From NCBI RefSeq assembly GCF_039621805.1, contig NZ_CP155073.1:1116001-1180000 (forward strand): 64,000 bases of DNA, written 5' to 3'. Every line of letters starts with the position of its first letter. Positions within the stretch are counted from its first letter, which is position 1. The DNA comes from Paraburkholderia sp. PREW-6R (GTDB lineage: Bacteria; Pseudomonadota; Gammaproteobacteria; Burkholderiales; Burkholderiaceae). The position numbers and the translations under genes are program-made. The notes under the pieces are model-generated. The model was not told where the DNA came from, made no database searches, and worked only from the letters and a program-made list of their open reading frames with translations. Below, one piece after another: positions 9,012 to 17,165 of the stretch.

Positions 9012-10028
9012 ATGAAGATCGATTCACACAATCTGAATGACCTGATGTACTTCTCCCAGGTCGTCGAACATGGTGGATTTTCCGCCGCGGAGCGCGTGCT
9101 GGGCATTTCGAAATCCCGACTCTCGCGCCGGCTCACCGAACTGGAAGCGTCGCTGGGTGTGCGCTTGCTGCAGCGCTCCACGCGCAAACTGGCGTTGACC
9201 GAGGCCGGCCAGCTTTTCTACCAGCATTGTCAGGCGATGCTAAGCGAAGCGCAGGCCGCGGTGAACGTGGTGCAGCAGTTGCGCTCGTCGCCGCGCGGCA
9301 CGGTGCGCGTCAGCGTGCCGGTGACCGTGTCGCAGACCATTCTGTCGCAAATTCTGCCGGAGTTCATGCACCGCTATCCGGAAGTGCGCGTCGTCATGCG
9401 TGTGACAAATCGCGTCGTCGACCTGTTCGAGGATTCGATCGACGTCGCTTTGCGTGTGCGTTCCGACCCGCCGGAAAACGCGAATATCGTCGTACGGCCG
9501 CTCTGGCGCACCCAGCAGATGCTGGTCGGCGCGCCGAGCCTGCTGCAACAGAACGCACCGCCGCTGCAGCCCACCGACCTCAGCCGTTTCGAAACCCTGG
9601 ACGTGCCGACCGGCGACGGCCGCCATGTGTACAACCTGATTGCGCCGGACGGCACGCGTCACGCGCACGAGCACGAGCCGCGACTCGTCACGGCGGATCT
9701 GATGACGATCCGTGAAGCGGTGCTGGCCGGCGTGGGCATCGCTGCGTTGCCCGAGATGATGTACGGCGCGTCGCTGCGCGCCGGTCAATTGTCGCCCGTC
9801 ATGCCGGGCTGGACGTTTCCGGTCCCGCAGCTTTACGCCGTGTTCGTGTCACGGCAAGGGATGATTCCGGCCGTGCGCGCGTTCGTCGATTATCTGGTCG
9901 AAATGCTGGACCCGGACGAAGGCAAGTACATCATGGGCGAATGTCCGGTGAGGGAGGAAAAGAAAGCGGCGGCCGCTCACGCCGCGCAATCTGCTCAATC
10001 CGCTCATGCCATGGCAGCCGTGTCCTAG
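9012..10028 (+). CDS. LysR-type transcriptional regulator (divergent from pirin)
   Basis: The 338-residue protein starts MKIDSHNLNDLMYFSQVVEH and has the LysR winged helix-turn-helix (GGFSAAERVLGISKSRLSRR) at residues 18-40, followed by a periplasmic-binding-protein-like effector domain. The open frame extends a further 333 codons upstream, but that part is antisense to the pirin gene and is not coding; the ATG at 9012 gives the family N-terminus. The C-terminus has an unusual Ala-rich tail (AAAAHAAQSAQSAHAMAA). The 123-base gap to the pirin gene should hold both promoters. Confidence 0.9.
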   Translation: MKIDSHNLNDLMYFSQVVEHGGFSAAERVLGISKSRLSRRLTELEASLGVRLLQRSTRKLALTEAGQLFYQHCQAMLSEAQAAVNVVQQLRSSPRGTVRVSVPVTVSQTILSQILPEFMHRYPEVRVVMRVTNRVVDLFEDSIDVALRVRSDPPENANIVVRPLWRTQQMLVGAPSLLQQNAPPLQPTDLSRFETLDVPTGDGRHVYNLIAPDGTRHAHEHEPRLVTADLMTIREAVLAGVGIAALPEMMYGASLRAGQLSPVMPGWTFPVPQLYAVFVSRQGMIPAVRAFVDYLVEMLDPDEGKYIMGECPVREEKKAAAAHAAQSAQSAHAMAAVS

Positions 10029-10158
10029 CGCGCGTCGCGCACCGCAGCATCGCTTTTAGCATTTAAGCGCGGCCTGTCATGAGTACTTTCAATGGGCACT
10101 TTCTTGATTGCGAGCGCGAGCGCGCCTATATTGAAATCCCTTCGCTAAGGAGTCTCTT

Positions 10159-10278
10159 ATGCGGAAACTCATGGCCGCTATCATAGCGAGCCTGATAGGG
10201 CTGACCGCGCTGTCCGTGTCGATCACGGCTGTCGCATGCGGTGATTCCAACTACCAGTCTTCAAACGATGGTAAGTGA
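10159..10278 (+). CDS. Tiny exported protein, possible lipoprotein (39 aa)
   Basis: ATG at 10159 is preceded by TAAGGAGT with good spacing. The product has two basic/polar residues, a hydrophobic stretch (AAIIASLIGLTALSVSITA) and then VACGDSNYQSSNDGK. The VAC would be an acceptable lipobox with the Cys at residue 27; otherwise a plain signal peptide cut near AVA-C is possible. The size and layout resemble entericidin-like small lipoproteins, but I recognise no family. A strong terminator follows 30 bases after the stop, which supports a real transcription unit. Confidence 0.5.
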   Translation: MRKLMAAIIASLIGLTALSVSITAVACGDSNYQSSNDGK

Positions 10279-10309
10279 TCCTGCCGCCCGAAGGCGCCGA
10301 GCGCGCACA

Positions 10310-10346
10310 AAAAAAGGCCTTCATCGGACGATGAAGGCCTTTTACT
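10310..10346. terminator. Strong bidirectional terminator
   Basis: A 15-base perfect stem (AAAAGGCCTTCATCG against CGATGAAGGCCTTTT, loop GA) has A-runs on the left and T-runs on the right. It can end the small plus-strand gene at 10159 and the minus-strand tonB-exbB-exbD transcript whose last gene stops at 10425. Confidence 0.88.
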
Positions 10347-10424
10347 TTTGGCCCCTGTTTCAGGGGCGTTTCCCGGACTCAGAGTGCGCGATGTGCGGCG
10401 TGACCTGCAGTCTGACTCGTGGCT

Positions 10425-10844
10425 TCATTTACCCTTGGGCTGAGTGACGAAGCCGATCTTCGTCAGACCACCGGCCTGCGCCGCCGACATGACCTCGGCC
10501 ACTTTCTCGTACGGCACCTTGCGGTCCGCGTCGAGATGCAATTCCGGCTGCGGATTCGCTTGCGCGGCCTCTGCGATTTTCGCGCGCAGTGCGGTGTCGT
10601 CGACTTTCCTGTCGTCCCACAACACGTTGCCGTCCGCATCGACGGCAACCGTGACCTGCGCGGGCTTCGTATCTTCCTTCTGGCTGCTTGCATGCGGCAG
10701 ATCGATCTTGACCGCGTGACGAATGACCGGAATCGTCACCATGAAAACGATCAGGAGAACCAACATCACGTCGACGAGCGGCGTCATGTTGATTTCGTTC
10801 ATCAGGCCGTCGTCATCGTCGCTGGAAAAGGGGCTCATTGCCAT
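10425..10844 (-). CDS. exbD: TonB-system proton-channel protein ExbD (system 1)
   Basis: A 139-residue protein with a short cytoplasmic N-terminus, one transmembrane helix (VDVMLVLLIVFMVTIPV) containing the essential Asp of ExbD/TolR, and a periplasmic domain. With ExbB it uses the proton gradient to energise TonB. The ATG at 10844 (MAMSPFSSDD) is chosen over an upstream frame extension because it fits the family. It is the last gene of tonB-exbB-exbD, 16 bases after exbB. Confidence 0.93.
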   Translation of the reverse strand: MAMSPFSSDDDDGLMNEINMTPLVDVMLVLLIVFMVTIPVIRHAVKIDLPHASSQKEDTKPAQVTVAVDADGNVLWDDRKVDDTALRAKIAEAAQANPQPELHLDADRKVPYEKVAEVMSAAQAGGLTKIGFVTQPKGK

Positions 10845-10860
10845 GGGAATGCCTCGTCGA

Positions 10861-11592
10861 TCAGTTTGCGCGCGTGGCGAGACGCAGCCCGTCACCGCGC
10901 CTCGACGACGACAGACGCGCGCCCGTCACGAAGAACGCATGCAGCCCGTGTGCAAAGCGGCTCAGCTTGGCGACGACCGCTTTGTTGGCGCGTGTCAACG
11001 CGTTATAGCCGAGCACGGCGGGAATGGCGACGAACAGGCCGAACGCCGTCATGATCAGCGCTTCACCAACGGGGCCGGCGACCTGATCGATCGACGACTG
11101 GCCGCTCGCGCCGATTGCGAGCAGTGCATGATAAATGCCCCATACCGTGCCGAACAGACCGACGAACGGCGCCGTGCTGCCGATCGACGCGAGAATCGCA
11201 AGGCCGCTCTGCATACGGGCGACGCTTTCGTCCATGGTGTCTTTCAGGCAACGCGTGACCCAGTCGGACACGTCCATACGGTCATGCAGATGCGGTTGCG
11301 TCTGATGATGGTGATCGGCGGCTTCCTGGCCCGACAGCGCGAGCGCGAGGAAGGGGTTGTCCTGCGGCGTGGACGAGCCGGCGCCGAGTTTGTTCACGCC
11401 GTCGGCGAGGTCGTCCGAATGCCAGAATGCCTGTTCGGCATTCTTCGTGAGACGCTTCAGGCGCATCACGTTCCAGCCCTTGATGACGATCACGCTCCAC
11501 GACATGACCGACATGATCAACAACGCGAGCGCGATACCGCGCGTGACGAAATCCCCTTGCGCCCACACGTGCGCCAATCCGTAGTTTTGCAT
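10861..11592 (-). CDS. exbB: TonB-system proton-channel protein ExbB (system 1)
   Basis: A 243-residue protein of the MotA/TolQ/ExbB family. It has an N-terminal transmembrane helix (GIALALLIMSVMSWSVIVIK) and the conserved pair of C-terminal helices containing GSTAPFVGLFGTVWGIYHAL and GPVGEALIMTAFGLFVAIPA. A His-rich stretch (DHHHQTQPHLHD) lies in the cytoplasmic loop. The frame continues 52 codons upstream into the intergenic region, but ExbB homology begins at MQNYGLAHVW. It sits 25 bases after tonB. Confidence 0.93.
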   Translation of the reverse strand: MQNYGLAHVWAQGDFVTRGIALALLIMSVMSWSVIVIKGWNVMRLKRLTKNAEQAFWHSDDLADGVNKLGAGSSTPQDNPFLALALSGQEAADHHHQTQPHLHDRMDVSDWVTRCLKDTMDESVARMQSGLAILASIGSTAPFVGLFGTVWGIYHALLAIGASGQSSIDQVAGPVGEALIMTAFGLFVAIPAVLGYNALTRANKAVVAKLSRFAHGLHAFFVTGARLSSSRRGDGLRLATRAN

Positions 11593-11617
11593 TGCAATTC
11601 CCTGTTTGAAATCTAGC

Positions 11618-12370
11618 TTAGTCGTCCAGACTGAAAACGAATGGCAGGTTGTACGCGGCTCGCACCGGCTGGCCGTTTTCGAGGTATGGCTTGCAGCTGC
11701 TCGCGTGCGCGGCGGAAAGCGCGGCGTCATCGAGTCGGTCGAAGCCACTGCTCTTTTTCAACTCGATGTTTTCGAGCTTGCCGGTCAGACTCACCACGAA
11801 CTTCACATACGTCGTGCCGGTTTCGCCGCGGCGCCTGGAGAGCGCCGGATACGCGGGCGTGATGATGTTGCAATCGAGGTGCGAAACGTTCTTCGGCGCT
11901 GTGATTTCCATCGTTTGACGGCCCGTCGCGGGCGCTGCCTGAACGGACGGCGCGGCGGGTGCCGGCGGCGCGGGCGGCGTCGGATCGGGCGCGGCAGCCG
12001 GCGTCGGCGACGGAGCCGCCGCTTGCGGCAGCGGAGGGGCTGTCGGCCTGGGCGTCGGCGCCGGCTTCGGCTGGATTTTGGGCCTGGTATGGACCGGCGG
12101 CGTCGGCTTGGGCGGGGGCGGCGCGATCGACTGCATGGCGACCGGCGCAGCGACGGGCGCCGGCGGCAGCAGTTGCGCGGTCATCACATGCGATTCGAGC
12201 GCCGGCTGCGCGGGTTCGTGACGCAGGGTCATCACCACGGCGAGCAGCGCGACGTGAATCGCGGCAACCACGCCGGTGGTGGTGAGGGCGCGGGGATTCA
12301 TGCGGTGCGAGGCCGGCGTGTTGCCAGTCGTGCCGGTTTTGCCGGGCAAAACGGTAGGCGAGGCCTGCAT
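11618..12370 (-). CDS. tonB: Energy transducer TonB (system 1)
   Basis: The protein has an N-terminal membrane anchor (TTTGVVAAIHVALLAVVMTL), a long Pro/Ala-rich periplasm-spanning region (about residues 70-150) and a TonB C-terminal domain with YPALSRRRGETGTTYVKFVVS. It links the ExbBD proton motor to outer-membrane receptors. The start is uncertain: 12370 gives 250 residues, while ATG at 12301 (MNPRALTT) gives the more usual short cytoplasmic tail; neither has a clear ribosome site. First gene of tonB-exbB-exbD. Confidence 0.92.
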   Translation of the reverse strand: MQASPTVLPGKTGTTGNTPASHRMNPRALTTTGVVAAIHVALLAVVMTLRHEPAQPALESHVMTAQLLPPAPVAAPVAMQSIAPPPPKPTPPVHTRPKIQPKPAPTPRPTAPPLPQAAAPSPTPAAAPDPTPPAPPAPAAPSVQAAPATGRQTMEITAPKNVSHLDCNIITPAYPALSRRRGETGTTYVKFVVSLTGKLENIELKKSSGFDRLDDAALSAAHASSCKPYLENGQPVRAAYNLPFVFSLDD

Positions 12371-12418
12371 GTCAGCGTGGCGCGGCGCGGCCGAAGCAGC
12401 GCGTCGGACAAGTCTTCG

Positions 12419-12481
12419 TCATGTTCGGAAGATCAGCAACGAAATGCACAAGGTAGTCACGAAACCAATCAGCAATTCCAT
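12419..12481 (-). CDS. Candidate 20-residue hydrophobic mini-protein upstream of tonB
   Basis: An ATG at 12481 follows a textbook AGGAG with six bases of spacing. It opens a 20-codon frame encoding MELLIGFVTTLCISLLIFRT, a single hydrophobic helix with Glu near the N-terminus and Arg near the C-terminus. It ends 49 bases before tonB. It could be a membrane mini-protein or a leader peptide coupled to tonB. It is too short for homology-based support and may be chance, though the ribosome site is better than that of tonB itself. Otherwise 12371-12668 holds nothing I can identify. Confidence 0.35.
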   Translation of the reverse strand: MELLIGFVTTLCISLLIFRT

Positions 12482-12668
12482 CTCAAACTCCTGTCTGGTC
12501 GAGTGGGTTAGCTGGCTGGTACGGAGACTGGCTTGCTGACGGCAGTGGGATAGGACTTTGAACACAAGGGGCCAGAGAGTGCGCCTCGGCAGGCACTGAC
12601 ACAGACTGGCCCTGCAATACTCAAGGCTGCAACCGCGCGTAACAGCGGTCAGCCGCGCTCAAGCGGTC

Positions 12669-12905
12669 TCACGCGGCCTTGCGCTCGTAAAACGTCAGCG
12701 GCACGGGCTGCGCATGATGCTCGACACCACAGCGGCTCGCGCACACGCCGCTTTGCATCATCACGTCACGCACTGATTCCGCGCACTTGCCACAACACAA
12801 TGCGACACCGAGCTCGAACTGAAGCTCGTCGAACGAATCGACGCCTTCCGCGATGGAGGCACGGATCTTTCGGTCAGAAACAGACTTGCAGATACAGACA
12901 ATCAT
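12669..12905 (-). CDS. bfd: Bacterioferritin-associated ferredoxin (2Fe-2S)
   Basis: The 78-residue protein has the Bfd/BFD-like [2Fe-2S] pattern: Cys4, Cys6, Cys38 and Cys41 (MIVCICKSVSD and CCGKC). Bfd docks on bacterioferritin and reduces stored ferric iron so it can be released under iron limitation. A Fur box lies about 25-45 bases upstream of the ATG, consistent with induction when iron is low. It is followed by tonB on the same strand after about 300 bases; bfr itself is 1.3 kb away on the same strand. Confidence 0.93.
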   Translation of the reverse strand: MIVCICKSVSDRKIRASIAEGVDSFDELQFELGVALCCGKCAESVRDVMMQSGVCASRCGVEHHAQPVPLTFYERKAA

Positions 12906-12928
12906 GGCAGCGCGTCATAGCTAACGTT

Positions 12929-12950
12929 AATGCGAATTATTATCATTATG
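12929..12950 (-). promoter_or_regulatory. Fur box upstream of bfd
   Basis: The core ATGCGAATTATTATCATTAT (12930-12949) is a near-consensus Fur site (reverse strand ATAATGATAATAATTCGCAT). It lies just upstream of bfd and may also control tonB-exbB-exbD if these are cotranscribed. Confidence 0.82.
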
Positions 12951-13121
12951 TTTGAGGAATTTGGCAAGCGCGCTGAGTGGTTTTTTGTAACAAAACCAGA
13001 CTCTTAGAAGGGGTTTCCAGAGCGGATGCGCCGGCAAAGCGGGGTCGTCGCTCCGTGTGAACACGCAGGAAAGCGGCGTCCAGTGGACGCCAGCAATGTC
13101 AAATGCGACGGACGGGCGAAT

Positions 13122-14009
13122 TTATGCGGCGCGCGAATCGGGGGTCGACGTACGGCGGGAAGGGATGGTGACCTGTTCGACGGTCGCGTCGATATGCAGC
13201 AGCGAAGCTGCCAGCTTCTGTTGATGGCTGCCGTCGCCGGTGGAGAAAAAACGGGGCGCAACCGAGGCGCCGCTTTCAGCCGGAACGCGCATGCCATGCT
13301 GGTCGAGTACGCGTTCCAGTTGCCGCGCAATGGCCAGGCTCGTGTCGATCAGCATGAGCCGATCGCCGACGATGTCGCGAATGGTCTCATCCAGAAACGG
13401 ATAGTGCGTGCAGCCGAGCACCAGCGTGTCCGCGCCGGCGTCGAGCATGGGCTGGAGATAGCCATGCAGTAGCGCGCGAACTTCGGCCGAACCGGTGTCG
13501 CAGCGCTCCACGGCCTGAACGAGGCCGTGGCCGGGCTGGCACAAGAAGCGGCAATCGGCCGCGTAGCGCTCGAGCAGGCCCTGGAAGCGCGCACTGCGCA
13601 GCGTCACCTGAGTGGCCAGCACGCCGGCTACGCGCGTTTTGGATTGCAGCGCCGCTGGTTTGATGCCCGGTTCGACACCCACGAGCGGAATGGGCAACCG
13701 CTCGCGCACCAGAGCGATGGATTGCGCGGTCGCCGTATTGCATGCGACGACCAGCGCCTTCGCGCCTTGCTGCACGAGCCATTCGCCGATGGCAAGCGTA
13801 CGGTCGGCGATGAAGTCGTCGTCGCGTTCGCCGTAAGGAGCGTAGAGCGAATCCGCCGCGTACAGGATCGCCTCGTCGGGCAACTGGGCGCGAACGGCGC
13901 GCAGAACGGATAAGCCGCCCAGTCCGGAATCGAAAATACCGACGGGCGCGTTGGCGTGAACGGCGGCAGCGGGAAGGCGGTTACTTGACGAGAGCGGTTT
14001 TGCGGGCAT
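13122..14009 (-). CDS. murI: Glutamate racemase
   Basis: Converts L- to D-glutamate for peptidoglycan. The 295-residue product has APVGIFDSGLGGLSVLRAVR near the N-terminus and the two catalytic cysteines in VVACNTATAQS and LVLGCTHYPFLD. The ATG at 14009 (MPAKPLSSSN) gives a short tail before the conserved core; the frame is open for 42 codons more upstream without homology. It is the true MurI, in contrast with the fused racemase-like gene at 38159. Confidence 0.95.
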   Translation of the reverse strand: MPAKPLSSSNRLPAAAVHANAPVGIFDSGLGGLSVLRAVRAQLPDEAILYAADSLYAPYGERDDDFIADRTLAIGEWLVQQGAKALVVACNTATAQSIALVRERLPIPLVGVEPGIKPAALQSKTRVAGVLATQVTLRSARFQGLLERYAADCRFLCQPGHGLVQAVERCDTGSAEVRALLHGYLQPMLDAGADTLVLGCTHYPFLDETIRDIVGDRLMLIDTSLAIARQLERVLDQHGMRVPAESGASVAPRFFSTGDGSHQQKLAASLLHIDATVEQVTIPSRRTSTPDSRAA

Positions 14010-14160
14010 AGGCGTGGAGGACGCGCACGGCGCGGCGATCATTAAGGGCCAGCGAAGCCGGAAAGCAGGGAAGTGCGCAAGTATATCGCTCGTCCAGCGT
14101 GCGCTATCCCATTTGAGCAGACTCGCAACACGCAATGCGGGCGATTTCAGCGAACGTCGA

Positions 14161-14640
14161 TTACGACTCCATCGGGCCCATGGCCGTTTGCTGGTAGTTC
14201 TGAATCCCGATCTTGCCGATCAGATCGATTTGCGTCTCGAGCCAGTCGATGTGTTCTTCGGTGTCGTCGAGAATCTTCGTGAAGATTTCACGCGAGATAA
14301 AGTCACGCACCGATTCGCAATAAGCAATGGCTTCCTTGCAGGTGCTTTGCGAAATCTGTTCGAGCTTCAGATCGCATTCGAGAATCTCCTGAGTCTCTTC
14401 ACCAATCAGTAATTTGTGAAGGTCCTGCAGATTCGGCAAACCGTCGAGCATGAAAATGCGTTCGATCAGCCAGTCGGCATGCTTCATTTCGCCGATCGAC
14501 TCGTCGTACTCGTGCTTGCCCAGTTTTTCCAGCCCCCAGTGGCGATACATCCGCGCATGAAGGAAGTATTGATTGATCGCGGTCAGCTCGTTTTTCAACT
14601 GCGCGTTGAGATATTCGATGACCTTTGCGTCGCCTTGCAT
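14161..14640 (-). CDS. bfr: Bacterioferritin
   Basis: The 159-residue subunit of the 24-mer iron storage shell. It carries the ferroxidase di-iron ligands (Glu in [18 protein letters not shown], Glu and His in [13 protein letters not shown], and EEHIDWLE near residues 127-134) and the haem-ligand Met within GEMKHA. AAGGA precedes the ATG at 14640. Its partner Bfd is nearby on the same strand, which fits an iron-storage neighbourhood. Between 14641 and the fumarase terminator there are about 130 bases that must hold its promoter. Confidence 0.95.
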   Translation of the reverse strand: MQGDAKVIEYLNAQLKNELTAINQYFLHARMYRHWGLEKLGKHEYDESIGEMKHADWLIERIFMLDGLPNLQDLHKLLIGEETQEILECDLKLEQISQSTCKEAIAYCESVRDFISREIFTKILDDTEEHIDWLETQIDLIGKIGIQNYQQTAMGPMES

Positions 14641-14772
14641 GGTATGTCCTTGAAGGGATTTGAATTTCCCAGAACGATAAACGCCGAAGCCCAAAAAGCC
14701 AAGGCAAAAGTGCAGTTTCCGGCTTGACACGAGAGGTTGGCCGCGTGATGCGTAGCGTTCTCATTCAGGCGA

Positions 14773-14804
14773 AAAAAAAGCCGGCGTCGTGAGACACCGG
14801 CTTG
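14773..14804 (-). terminator. Rho-independent terminator after fumarase
   Basis: Read on the minus strand, AAGCCGGTGTC and GACGCCGGCTT form an 11-base stem (one wobble) around a TCAC loop, followed by eight T. It lies about 35 bases beyond the fumarase stop codon. Confidence 0.85.
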
Positions 14805-14837
14805 CCGCCTTTGCTCAGCGACCGCTCAGACGAACGG

Positions 14838-16361
14838 TCATACCGTAGCAACGGGAATCTTGCCGATCTTCGCTTGCCATTCCTTCGGGCCGGTCTGATG
14901 CACCGACGTGCCGCTCGAATCGACAGCAACCGTGACCGGCATATCCTGCACGTCGAACTCGTAAATGGCTTCCATGCCGAGGTCTTCGAACGCCAGAACC
15001 TTCGCGCTGCGAATTGCTTTCGACACGAGATACGCCGCGCCGCCCACGGCCATCAGATACGCCGCCTTGTGTTTTCTGATCGCCTCGATGGCGACGGGGC
15101 CGCGCTCCGCTTTGCCGATCATCGAAATGAGGCCGGTTTGCGACAGCATGGTTTCGGTGAATTTGTCCATGCGCGTAGCCGTGGTGGGACCGGCGGGGCC
15201 GACTGCTTCATCGCGGACCGGATCGACCGGGCCCACGTAATAGATCACGCGGTTCGTGAAATCAACGGGCAACTTCTCGCCCTTTGCGAGCATGTCCGCA
15301 ATGCGCTTGTGTGCCGCGTCGCGACCCGTCAGCATCTTGCCCGACAGCAACAGCGTCTGGCCCGGCGTCCACGATGCCACTTCTTCCGGCGTCAGCGTGT
15401 TCAGATCCACGCGCTTGCTCTTTTCCGTGTCCGGTTCCCACTGCACTTTCGGCCATGCATCGAGCGACGGCGCTTCGAGCTTCGCAACGCCCGAGCCGTC
15501 CAGCGTGAAGTGCGCGTGACGCGTGGCGGCGCAGTTCGGGATGATCGCAATCGGCTTGGACGCAGCGTGCGTCGGCGCGGCCATGATTTTCACATCGAGC
15601 ACGGTCGCGAGGCCGCCGAGACCCTGTGCGCCGATGCCGAGCGCGTTGACCTTTTCATGCAGTTCCACGCGCAGTTCTTCGATCCAGTCCTGCGGACCGC
15701 GCGCGATGACGTCCTGAATGTCGATCGGGTCCATCAGCGATTCTTTCGCCATGACCATTGCTTTTTCAGCCGTGCCGCCAATGCCGATGCCCAGCATGCC
15801 CGGCGGGCACCAGCCGGCGCCCATGGTCGGCACGGTCTTCAGAATCCAGTCGACGATCGAATCCGACGGATTGAGCATCGCGAACTTCGACTTGTTTTCC
15901 GAGCCGCCGCCCTTGGCCGCGACCTGCACGTCGACCTTGTCGCCCGGCACGATCTCGTAGTGAATCACGGCCGGCGTGTTGTCCTTCGTGTTCTTGCGGC
16001 CGCCCTCGGGCGGGCTCACGATCGACGCGCGCAGTACGTTGTCCGGATTCAGGTAGCCGCGCCGCACGCCTTCGTTGATCATGTCGGTGACGCCCATCGT
16101 CGCGCCGTCCCAGCGCACGTCCATGCCGACTTTCACGAACACGGTGACGATGCCGGTGTCCTGGCAGATCGGACGCTTGCCTTCGGCGCACATACGGCTG
16201 TTGGTCAGGATCTGCGCGATGGCGTCTTTTGCGGCCGGGCTCTGTTCGAGTTCGTACGCGCGGCCCAAGGCCTGAATGTAGTCGAGCGGATGGTAATAGC
16301 TGATGTACTGAAGCGCATCAGCAATGCTCTGGATCAGATCTTCCTGTTTGATGACGGTCAT
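14838..16361 (-). CDS. Class I (4Fe-4S) fumarate hydratase
   Basis: Interconverts fumarate and malate in the TCA cycle. The 507-residue protein is the fused single-chain class I form with N-terminal catalytic Fe-S domain and C-terminal domain. Cys residues in CQDTGIV, GAGWCPPGM and PNCAATRHAH are positioned to bind the oxygen-sensitive 4Fe-4S cluster. In E. coli this family is FumA/FumB. Class I enzymes are iron-dependent, which fits the iron-gene surroundings. It is a single-gene unit with its own terminator. Confidence 0.93.
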   Translation of the reverse strand: MTVIKQEDLIQSIADALQYISYYHPLDYIQALGRAYELEQSPAAKDAIAQILTNSRMCAEGKRPICQDTGIVTVFVKVGMDVRWDGATMGVTDMINEGVRRGYLNPDNVLRASIVSPPEGGRKNTKDNTPAVIHYEIVPGDKVDVQVAAKGGGSENKSKFAMLNPSDSIVDWILKTVPTMGAGWCPPGMLGIGIGGTAEKAMVMAKESLMDPIDIQDVIARGPQDWIEELRVELHEKVNALGIGAQGLGGLATVLDVKIMAAPTHAASKPIAIIPNCAATRHAHFTLDGSGVAKLEAPSLDAWPKVQWEPDTEKSKRVDLNTLTPEEVASWTPGQTLLLSGKMLTGRDAAHKRIADMLAKGEKLPVDFTNRVIYYVGPVDPVRDEAVGPAGPTTATRMDKFTETMLSQTGLISMIGKAERGPVAIEAIRKHKAAYLMAVGGAAYLVSKAIRSAKVLAFEDLGMEAIYEFDVQDMPVTVAVDSSGTSVHQTGPKEWQAKIGKIPVATV

Positions 16362-16416
16362 GGCTAGCTCAGTGGGGACAATGGCGCGTTTTATCGGGCA
16401 CGCAGGGCAGTGCGTG

Positions 16417-17025
16417 TCAGTCGTGCGCCTTCAGGGGAGTGGAACCGTTGGAGCCCAGCGGCTGCAGACCGGCGGGTTCCTGAAAATGCGAGGGATGCGT
16501 ATGCGTGGTGAGGCGGTCGACCAGCGCCATCACGAGCGCCGAGACGAGGAACGCCACGTGAATGACGACCTGCCACATGATCGTGTGTGTCGTATTCTGG
16601 TCGGGACTGATGAACGTTTTCAGCAGATGGATCGACGAAATGCTGATCAGCGCCATGGAGAGCTTCACTTTCAGCACGCCGGCGTTCACGTGGTCGAGCC
16701 ATTCCGGTTCGTCCGGATGGCCTTCGACGCCGAGCCGCGAGACGAACGTTTCATACCCGCCGATGATCACCATGATCAGCAGGTTCGAGATCATCACCAC
16801 GTCGATCAGGCCGAGCACCACGAGCATGACGTTGGTCTCGTCGAGCGTCATGGACGCCGTGACCAGATGCCAGACTTCTTTCACGAACAGCACCACATAC
16901 ACCGCCTGGGCGACGATCAGGCCGAGATAAAGCGGCACCTGCAGCCAGCGGCTCATGAAGATGATGACGGGCAGCGGGCGCATGGGGCGGCGCGCACGGG
17001 CGGAGTCGGGTCGCAAGGCGGACAT
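16417..17025 (-). CDS. UPF0114 / YqhA-family inner-membrane protein
   Basis: A roughly 200-residue membrane protein with four predicted helices (LYLGLIVAQAVYVVLFVKEV, LVVLGLIDVVMISNLLIMVII, a third around KLSMALISISSIHLLKTF, and WQVVIHVAFLVSALVMALVDR). This matches the UPF0114/TIGR00645 family (E. coli YqhA), whose function is unknown. The ATG at 17025 is used; the frame begins with a TTG two codons upstream. It is probably transcribed independently of fumarase, from which it is separated by 55 bases. Confidence 0.8.
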   Translation of the reverse strand: MSALRPDSARARRPMRPLPVIIFMSRWLQVPLYLGLIVAQAVYVVLFVKEVWHLVTASMTLDETNVMLVVLGLIDVVMISNLLIMVIIGGYETFVSRLGVEGHPDEPEWLDHVNAGVLKVKLSMALISISSIHLLKTFISPDQNTTHTIMWQVVIHVAFLVSALVMALVDRLTTHTHPSHFQEPAGLQPLGSNGSTPLKAHD

Positions 17026-17165
17026 GGGCAAGTGTCAGATGTAACGCAGGTGACGGGACAAGGGCTCAGACGATGCCGTGCGCAGCCGGAAAGGCCGGCT
17101 ATCCTCGCAGCGGGCGCGCTATTGTACAGCGCCGGCAGAAATGGCTGCCGCGCCGCGGGCAGCGC

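Noticed and set aside
14802..16367. 521-codon plus-strand frame across fumarase
   Set aside because: Antisense shadow; the minus strand encodes a complete class I fumarase with cluster cysteines.
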